Notes under the pieces: model-generated
Told to the model about the DNA's origin: nothing
Database searches by the model: none
Seen by the model: the letters and a program-made list of their open reading frames with translations, nothing else
Shown here: one piece after another, positions 55,790 through 64,000 of the stretch
How positions within the stretch are numbered: position 1 is the first letter of the stretch
Layout: the number at the start of each line of letters is the position of its first letter
Source of the DNA: Ignelater luminosus
Taxonomy: Eukaryota; Arthropoda; Insecta; Coleoptera; Elateridae
Length of the DNA: 64,000 nt
Assembly (NCBI GenBank): GCA_011009095.1
Contig: VTPC01089963.1
Coordinates: 171,996-235,995 of the forward strand
Direction: 5' to 3'
Translations under genes and position numbers: made by a program

Positions 55790-57890
55790 CAATTACATAA
55801 AATCTAATTTTTCCATTTCTTCATTATTCAAGTCATCGTCAAGATGTCTTCTTCTTTCTTCCAAGATGTCATCACAATCTATGTCGCAGTTATCAGGATC
55901 AAGAATCGGGATTTCAATTTGAACATTGGTGCAGTACAGGCCTTTGCATAGTTTGCAAATGGAGATACACTTTATGCCATTTTTCCTGCAGAAACAACCT
56001 CCATGGCAGCCTTTGGCACATGTGCAGAATATGGTTTTCAAAAGCCCGTCAGGTGTTGCTTCTTTAGTAGTGAAAACTGGCAGGAAGCCGGATTTTGAAA
56101 TCTTTTAGTCCCATTGCAGTGGGTCCAGTGGATTGTTTTTCCACGCTTGCACTTGCAAATACGCCCTCAGGAAATGCTGTCGAGCAGTTGCTTCTGTGGG
56201 AGGCAAAGAGGCGCGGTTGAATGATGTCTTTGTTAGAGATTTTTCAAAGATTTCATAGTGTAGCACATTTAATGGCTTAGTTTCATCTGCACAATACCTA
56301 TGCTGCTTTCTGCAGGTTGTTGTTTGCCTCCAATGCCTTAAGAAGTTCCAGTTTTACTTAACCGAAAAACGATAAGGTCGTATCGCAGTCACTGAATGCA
56401 TGTAGGAATAGTATGTTGTTTTTAGTTACTTGGGAAAATTTGAAACTTAAGGGGCTGTAGATTACATCGTCTTGTCTGCTTTTGCTTGGCTTCAGTAGAA
56501 AGATGTTGGGGAGACAATAGGACTGAAGCAGTCAAAATCACAAGAAGGTCGGTGTCATTCCCAACGACAACCACACAGTTAGAATACTGAACAACGTCAA
56601 CAGCACTGGTTGCAATTAAAGTATTGGCGTCCTCAGCAGCTTGCTTAAAGTTGAAGTGCTTAGCTTGGTCTATGATGTCATCAGCTATAGGCATCAAAGC
56701 AATCCATCTTACCAGTGTGCTATCTGCTAATCCTCTACCGTGCGTTAAGCCATTACTTCTCTTTATTGCACGCATCGGGGTTTGTTCAACTGTCATGTCA
56801 GATCAAATTCATGCTCAAAATTTCTCTGAGCTTCGGATTGTGAACCATCCGTTAATTACAAAAAGCTCATATTCTTGTCGAGTAAGTTTGGTTTCTAGTT
56901 CAATCATGTCTTGTAAGTATAAATGGCATGTACTGGCATGAAATTATGAAAGCATATCTTTAATACATTGAAAATGCAACTGCCAATCTCCACTCATCTC
57001 AGCTTGCACAAATCTCTTTGTAACAGTTACAGTTTTAATACTGTACCCACAATCGTGCTGTACCTCCATGGTTAGCAACTTCGTCTACTTTTTGAAAAAA
57101 TTTGACGGACACTGCTGTTACATCTACATCCAGATTGTCTATGTCCAAATTGTCGAGAATAGCTGTCAGTGCTAAATGCTTCTCCTCGATCTTTGATAAA
57201 TTAATTTGGGCCACAGTCAGGTGTGTCAACAGATGGCCTCGTAAAGCTTTTGAGTAGGAGTGTCCGGTCATCATTTTCTTGGTGGATGTAGCTGCGTAGA
57301 TGACACTGAACAAATCCTGCAGACCGCTTCCATCCATAATATATCCTATAGCTTCCATGAAAGACATTAATAAGAGAAAACCCCCAAGGCGGACAATGAT
57401 AAATTCTACTGTATTTGAGGGGCACTTAGTAATTAGATCGTGTATCAATATTTTTGACAGTCTTCCGTCTCTTCTTTGAAATGAAATTAGAGGAATAATT
57501 CCAAATTTTCCTAAGGCAGTTGCAGTAGGAACGTTTTTCAATTTTTGGATGGGCTCTCCAGCACAAACTGACGACTTGGTGATACACATTGAATGCCGCC
57601 CATGGCGTGAAAAGTGTTTTTTTTATCTATAGTATCAATATTGACTTCCGCATTGTTGAACACAAACTGTATAAAAGAATTGTCTTGGGCGATTTTCACT
57701 GCTTTTTGCATACTGGATGCTTCAAACTGTCTGATATCAGTATAGGAATTGCAGCATCCTGCAGCTGATAGCACATCTACAAGATCTCTTGGTCCATATT
57801 TCTTATATATTAACTCTACCCATTTTTGAACCTGGCTTATGGTGGCAATGGGTTTATATAAATTCTGGTTAAGAGATGCAAGAAAAATTG
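55790..57890 (-). pseudogene. Relic of a multicopy protein ending in a Tesmin/TSO1-like CXC motif
   Basis: Read on the minus strand the order is YKKYGPRDLVDVLSAAG (about 57830), FNNAEVNIDTIDKKNTFHAM (57630), EFIIVRLGGFLLLMSFMEAI (57410), GHSYSKALRGHLLTHL (57270), GLTHGRGLADSTLVRW (56750), VVVVGNDTDLLVILTA (56560) and finally CTCAKGCHGGCFCRKNGIKC (56030) with CKLCKGLYC, a CXC zinc motif. The same order occurs in a large uncharacterised protein family that I know from many insect genomes. Compared with it, long segments are missing between 57030 and 56800 and between 56420 and 56060, and stops separate the pieces. The GNDTDLLV block suggests a PIN/FEN-like nuclease domain; that is inference. 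Confidence 0.65.
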
Positions 57891-60800
57891 AGTGAATCTA
57901 CTGAGATTGGTTTCTATTACAACACGAAGTATCCTATTGGTTCTTAAAGAAAATTGCACAAATTGCTGAAGTAAACTGTAAAAATGTATGCGACCACCAA
58001 GATGCATTATGGCCTCGATAAATCAACAGAGAAGTGGCAGGCTTACATTTCTTATTGTTAGTGGCGAAATAAAAGGTTTAAGAAGAAGGGTATGTTACAA
58101 ACAACATAAAATAACAGAAAATTAGATGAGTTTTGTCTTCAAATTCTTGATAAAGCCTTAATAAATAAAATATTCTTAACTTCCAAGAGGGATTTCTAAT
58201 TTTGTTTTACCGAGATGTTACGAACATATACAGGTTTGTTGGTGTTTAGAAACAAATAAGATTTTACAAGAAGGTTTACCTTGTTTATTTATGTGAAACC
58301 TATTTCCAGTAATAACAAGGGTTCGAAATTTAACAATAGGCATGTTAAAATTATTTTCTTCTGATCATTTCTAGCGACAACTGTCTGCAACTTTCTTTTA
58401 CATCTTCTGGAATAAATCTAAAATAATGTAACAACTTCCACATTTTATACACTTAAAACTTACACACTTAAAAGGCTCGAATGCTTCATTTGGATCAAGA
58501 TTTTCCATGTCGAGCTGTATATGCGTTGTATGCAGTCATGTCTTGTTTCTTGAATGAAAATTTAAATTGCTATGCACACCCCTTTAATAAAATCACAAAA
58601 AGAAAACTAGGAAGTAGCAAAAGTTGTTTATTGTGCTGCCCTTCTGCACTTGTAATTTATAATTTTTTGTTGTAATATGTTATACCTGTTTGCAGTGGTT
58701 TTTTTATGCGAAGACGATAAATAATTGCTAGGTCCTCATTTTGAAAACTTAACCAAAGCATTATTTAATTTATAATTTTTGATCTGTGCACAATTTGCTT
58801 AGAAATGCATCTACTAATATAACCCTTGTTATAAGTAAACTGAACAGATTTTATCCATTTGCAAATATAAACTACTTTGTGATACAATTATGTTTCCCAT
58901 ACAAACTTCTTCCAAAAAGCTACAAAACTAAGTGAAAGTGGGCGTCAACCAGAAAATGATTTATTGGTGTAATTTCCATCAATTGTACGTTACATTTACC
59001 CTAAAAAAGAGAAAAAAAGGTCAGATATACATAAAAGGCGTTAACACCTTTTTTTCTCTACAATTTTTCTATGAAATACAAATGATTATGTGCATAATTT
59101 AACCGCATAATACCCAATTTTTTGTGAAAACCAATAAAATAGTCACTCACTATTTTCATGGGGTTGTTTTATTATCAGCAAAGGTTTAATGCCTTTTTTC
59201 CCGTATTTTCATTTCGTCCTTTTTTTCTAAAATACGAAAAGAATTTAAAATTTATATTATTTAATCGCAATGAAAATGCTATATGAACGTAGTAAATCTG
59301 TCAGTTTCCTGGCGTATTTTTAAGTTAATTGGATCTGAAAGGCGCATTTCCACTTTTATGATTTTCCGCAGTTGATGTCAAGATAATTAAATTTTTAAAG
59401 CATTTTTCACCCGCCTGCGCCTTCGGCTTCGTTATGAAAGTACACTCGGATTTTAAGATTTCTTTTTCCCTTCATCAACAAGAAATTTTATTAAGATTTC
59501 TAACGTCTTAAAAAAACCCAAACCCCTCGAAACACGTTAAAACGTTTTTATAATAAGGCCGGACTTTTTCATGTTCTTTCCTTTATGGTAACTTATAAGA
59601 GATATCTCCAAAACTTAATAATACAAACAATTTCTAGATATTATTGGAAGGTTTCAATTTGCACAACATGAAAACAAGGAAATATAAAAAAAATTGAATT
59701 TGAACATTTTTAGTTAACTTAAAAGACTGCAACTGAAAGCTAATTCCGACGTCATTTCCACGTTGAAAAGTTTCCCGAATTCCTTATTTTCCTCTGTGGA
59801 AAATAAATTTACGATTATTTTTGTACGAGACTGTCCTAAGCAAGTGTATCTGACGGTGCGATTTTTCATTTTGATATTTTGACAGGGGTGCCAACTGACC
59901 AGAGGGATCGCACGCCCTTTGTTGTATATTGGGTGCAACATGTTCAAAGTAAATAAATACATTTACACCAGGACGGAAAATTCTTGATGAAAGCTGCTAA
60001 CAAACAAGCATTCCTTTTTATAGAAAACGTTGTTTTTGACGTCGTTACAACAATAAGGAAACTAATGATAAAAATAACTCTAGATACTACTAAAAGAATC
60101 TAAATTTCTAATGAGAACAAAAAAAAGAAATAATTTTTCATTTAATCCTTCTCTGAAAAAGCGTAAGGACGCGAAGTCGAGAACTGATGGAAGAAAATAA
60201 CTCATAAAAAAATAAATTAAAATTAAAAAAGGGGGATTAATTTAAGGGCACGTATTTATGAGAGGTACTTGAACGGGGGAAAGAAAGAAATTAATCTAAG
60301 ATAAAATTAGGAATAATTAAAATAAACCTCGGCATAATTTTTGACTTGTCAAATACAATAGGCTTAATATTAAATGGAATAAAAGTTTGGTTCGCGTTTA
60401 TGAAACTCCGGTTGTATTTTTTTTTCTTTCTTTACATTAAATTTAGTAAGGTTATATTCATATCCGTTTGTGTAATACGACTATAGATATTACGTTTTTA
60501 ATCTATGTATTACGATAAAGTGTATGTAAATGGTAAATTATCAGTGCGTAGGTTTTATAATAATTTGCGTAAATTTAATAAAAAAGCTTCTCATTCGACC
60601 TACATCAAAATGAAATCTGAAAATAACATTTACATTTGGAAATAAGTGGAAATATAAAAATCACATAAAATGAGAAAAACTAATAATTCGCTTTACTAAT
60701 AATAAGTCCTACGTACATTTTAGAGTCTTAAAACAAACGGATAATCAAAAAATCATCAGTAGCATTTGCTGAAACATAGATAATCCCATAGGCACAAAAT

Positions 60801-61421
60801 AAAACACCATAAGTAATGCAACAGTACAGAAAAAAAGAAGACTAATTTTGTAAATCTAAAAAAGAACCAAAAATATTCTTAGACTGGCAGGCGGGTAAAG
60901 TAAATCATGACTTTATGCTTATATACTAATCCTCGTTTTTTGTCCTCCATGCTAGCTAAAAGCACATCTACGGCTTTAGTGTGCAACAAACAAACCTTGT
61001 CTGCTTTTGGGGTTAACATTATTTTGATTTAAGATGACATTAGCCTGTCAAATTCTTTAGAACTAAGAAAAGCTGATATTGTTGTATGTTGTAATGTTCT
61101 AATGGCTTCAACTGTTAAGCCCATTTTAGTAGAAGAGATTTCCAAAAGATCCCCAGTATAAGAATAACATTCTGAATTATCTTGCTGGTGCTAGTAATCC
61201 ATAGCTTACACTTCAAGACATGAAATCGATGACGTACCAAATAACAATGTTCCATTGACAAAAGCTCGCTCTTTACTCTACTGAACTCCCAAGATAACCA
61301 AGAAACTCAAAATGTTGCAAACAGACAAAAAATTGTATAAGGTTGAGGTTTGCATTTCTTCCTGCTTAACCTGATACAGTGATAACATTATTTTTCTCCT
61401 GGTCCAAAGATACAGCAATAT
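57891..61421. other. AT-rich gene-poor stretch
   Basis: No frame above 82 codons, and none recognised. I see no repeat structure here beyond simple A/T runs. Confidence 0.5.
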
Positions 61422-61571
61422 TACAGTGAAACCTCTCTCAATGAACACCTCTACCTGTTCTAAGGACACGTTTCGAAGTCTCAAAACATTGTAACCCATG
61501 AGTTCTTACCGCTTCATAGCGGACATTTCTTTTTGGCACGGACGCTGTCCGTTATAAAAAGTTTCACTGTA
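61422..61571. mobile_element. pogo/Tigger-like MITE, 146 bp with TA duplications
   Basis: TA (61422-61423), then CAGTGAAACCTCTC, and at the other end GTTTCACTG followed by TA (61570-61571). The ends are inverted repeats (CAGTGAAAC) and the interior contains a second inverted pair, GCGGACA and TGTCCG-like. No coding sequence. The TA target duplication and CAG terminus are those of pogo-type elements. Confidence 0.8.
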
Positions 61572-61617
61572 TCACTGTGACTTATGACGTCACTGTATCA
61601 CCGTGACTTATGCCGTC
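61566..61617 (+). repeat. 26-bp direct repeat
   Basis: Two copies, 61566-61591 and 61592-61617, differ at two positions. Each contains ACTGTATCAC and GTGACTTATG. The first overlaps the right end of the MITE. Confidence 0.85.
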
Positions 61618-61835
61618 GGTTCATCTCTTTCTTTAGCCATTCGTGCTGCTCTTTCTCTAGCTCAGACATAGGCTAAACAATATTCTAAAGTTTCCAAAGT
61701 TCTAAAACCGGAGGTGTGTGTAGTTGATATAGTGATGGGTAGTGGTACTCTCTAAGAGGCTTTTAAACGATGATTTAATAGAACGTCTTTAAAAGTAGTT
61801 TCAGATACTACTTTTAGTTCTCTTAATTTTTGTTG

Positions 61836-62490
61836 TAGTTATAGTACCTGAAGAAATAGGCATTACCATGAACATCGAAAAGACCAAAGTCATGACAGCC
61901 GACGAACAAGAGTTTAGGTTAGATGATAATGTAATAGAAAAAGTGGACAGTTGTATATATCTGGGTCATACTATAACATTAGAAAAAGGCAACCAAACAG
62001 CCGAGATAAAAAAACGAATACGTAGGAAGATTAAGTTACATTCTTAAGAATCCCAAAGTCTCCATAAATCTAAAGAGAAAGGTTTTCGACACCTGTATCT
62101 TACCGGTAAACCTACGCCATGAAGACAACAACATTAATCCTTAAATTCACAAAACAGCTCAGAGTGGCACAAAGAGTCGTCGAGAGGATTATGTTAGGAA
62201 TTAATTTGAGAAATCGCATAACCAACTCGGAAATCAGAAGAAGAACTAAGACAGTGGACGTAATTGAGAGAATCGCTAACCTGAAATGGAACTACGTTGG
62301 TCATTTAGCAAGTCAGGACAAAACCAGCTAGACAAAGACTACAATGAACTACCAAGTGAAATATCGGCAGACCGCAGCAAAGATAGAGATACGATCTTGT
62401 AAAGACGCTGGGAATGGGATGGTAACAGATTGCATGAGATAGGGTAGCATGGAGAGAAAAAAGGGAGGCCTACGCCGAAAGGCCGATAAA
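61836..62490 (+). mobile_element. LINE C-terminal fragment (RTE-like)
   Basis: The piece starts inside reverse transcriptase with ITMNIEKTKVMTADEQEFRL, VDSCIYLGHTITLEKGNQT (about 61950), then after frame changes KQLRVAQRVVERIMLGINLR (62146), TKTVDVIERIANLKWNYVGH (62252), and a C-terminal tail. The YLG-H, RVAQR-x-x-ER and L-x-W-x-x-x-GH blocks are those of a very common insect endonuclease/reverse transcriptase LINE. The copy is 5' truncated and broken. Confidence 0.75.
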
Positions 62491-62980
62491 GAAAAAGAAG
62501 AAAGCCAGTTTTGAACTTCCCAGAGAGGTTAGCAACTCTTTTTCTCCATTGTCTCATTTCACACCTGCTTTTCTACAACCTAGTTATTCTTGGAAGTTAG
62601 TAAATTCCCTTTTAAGATTTTTAGGCCTTTTTTTGAAAATGTTCTTTCCCCTCAGTAAATCTTGTAAGCAAATAAATTAACTTTTAGCTTATTTTGTATT
62701 TTCTTTCTTTTTAAGCCTTTGTCTGTTCATAGCCTACGCAAGTCTTTGGTTCTTCTGCCACGCCCCCCTTTTGATGGAAACCATGCCCACCTTGCTTGGT
62801 TCTAAATCACTGACCCAACATACCCGTCCTACATCCTATCCCATGCATCAAGATGTCCGGCCAGCTTGATGCGTTATTGACTAAATTCTTTCCATATTAA
62901 GTTACACCAGAAGAGATGGCTTTCAGTCCCCAGCAGCCGTGCACTCCCTGGTTGCAGAGACGACCAGATATAGAACAAGG
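62491..62980. other. Short spacer between two LINE copies
   Basis: No gene. The last part may be the 5' untranslated region of the following LINE. Confidence 0.4.
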
Positions 62981-63945
62981 CACAGGGTGGTAAGAACACC
63001 TGGGTAGGACCAGGTCGCTGCCACAAAAGAACCATCTACTAGCTACGTATAACGTCCAAAACTGAATTGAAGAACGTTAAGTGGAACATCCTGGGTTTGA
63101 ATAAAGTGAAGGGTACCGGCGAAAAGAGAATATCTAAAACTCAAATCGGGGCATGTATTGTAAAGTAAAGGTCATAAAGACAAGATATACGGAGTAGAAT
63201 TCATGATACGTAAAGAATTACATGAAAAAATAACAGACAATGTAGGGATCTCAAACAGAATTGCTTAAATAATAGTGAAATTGTCAAATAGTAAAAATTT
63301 AAAAATTTGCTGTCTCCTAAACTGTTTGTTGATGCATTGGGAGATGTTTTTCACAAGATAGACTGACCAAGAAAAGGTGTCAAAGTTGACGGAGATTATC
63401 TTAGCCACTTACGATTTACAGACGATATTGTTCTGTTATGTAGCAATCCGAACGAGCTGCAAGATATGATCAACGAATTAAATAACTTAACAAAAGATAT
63501 TTGACTAAGTACAAACACAACAAAAACTAAAATAATGACAAACACACAAGAGCCCAACAACATTCTACTGGAAGGAACACTAGCAAGAGCTCACGAAGGA
63601 CAGATGCTAGGTATCACACTGAATGACCGAAACGAAAATGAAAGTGACAGATATACTAAAGCGAGTCTCTCAACTTAAGTGGCAGTGGGCAGGACACACA
63701 GCTCGACTACAAGATGGAAGATGGACGAGACTCCTAACGGAATGGAGGCCAAGAGAAACGAAGCAAAGAACGCTGGCGAGATGATATTGAAAGACGTACC
63801 GGCATAAACTGGATGGTAGTAGCTACCGACAGAGAGAGGTGGACTAAGATGGGAAAGGTCTACGTCACATATGCCGAAATCCTTTAAAAACAAAAAGCGA
63901 AAGAATGTCTAGGATCTATCCCTAACAGAAAATACTAAATTTAAT
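62981..63945 (+). mobile_element. Internally deleted LINE of the same type
   Basis: The 5' part keeps the start of an endonuclease (LKNVKWNILGLNKVKGTGEK, about 63070, then FMIRKELHEKITDNVGISNR near 63203). At about 63300 it jumps directly to reverse transcriptase: PKLFVDALGDVFHKID, LRFTDDIVLLCSNPNEL (63409; FADD changed to FTDD), and the end QLKWQWAGHTARLQDGRWTR (63670). The middle of the element, including most of the polymerase, is deleted, as is a second segment near 63620. It lies in the same orientation as the 61836-62490 copy. Confidence 0.78.
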
Positions 63946-64000
63946 AAAAGACTGCGGCAAATCTGCAAAATTAAAAACAGAAAGATAACAACATTCCTTT

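Noticed and set aside
1..64000. CRISPR arrays, bacterial operons, integrated virus
   Set aside because: No regularly spaced repeats with unique spacers; all coding sequence is intron-bearing or transposon-derived.

Overview
This is an AT-rich, intron-bearing nuclear window from an insect. The organism call rests on a six-cysteine odorant-binding protein gene, very short GT-AG introns (mostly 55-60 bp) and an insect-type transposon load. A beetle is plausible but not proven. I read three intact host genes; most of the rest is decayed mobile DNA.

Layout. 1-7470: no host gene; a hAT-like terminus, a 640-bp foldback element, a 20-bp minisatellite and one transposon-type ORF scrap. 7471-23791 (+): an ANKRD50 orthologue of 13 coding exons (1,567 codons) with a STAND-type P-loop NTPase, 16 clear ankyrin repeats and a conserved C-terminus. 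Its three long introns each carry transposon remains: a LINE, a minisatellite and a Tc1/mariner copy in intron 1, a mariner relic between short inverted repeats in the fifth long-range gap (15976-18317), and a Bel/Pao retrotransposon in the last intron. 25611-30975 (+): a dead Transib (RAG1-related) transposon split by a second DNA transposon whose DDE spacing counts to DD82E. 31985-34085: a second-family minisatellite copy, a hAT relic and a 168-bp tandem duplication. 35040-37606: a LINE with endonuclease and reverse transcriptase. 38750-39551 (+): a classic odorant-binding protein gene with its own TATA box and poly(A) signal. 39840-42290: a Jockey/I-like LINE.

44065-46049 (-): the most unusual host gene, a 504-aa protein with two perfect LIM domains of the muscle-LIM/CRP type separated by a roughly 360-residue Cys/Pro-rich linker. 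48430-49480 (-): a decayed YqaJ-nuclease protein. 51698-55492: two tandem copies of a 1.9-kb palindrome around an assembly gap of 400 N. 55790-57890 (-): a decayed multicopy-type gene ending in a Tesmin/TSO1-like CXC motif. 57891-64000: AT-rich, with a pogo-like MITE and two LINE copies.

The host genes do not form an obvious pathway: ANKRD50 is an endosomal recycling factor in vertebrates, the OBP is a secreted ligand carrier, and the LIM protein is probably structural. No CRISPR array, operon, rRNA or convincing tRNA gene is present. All family names come from motif recognition without a database search.
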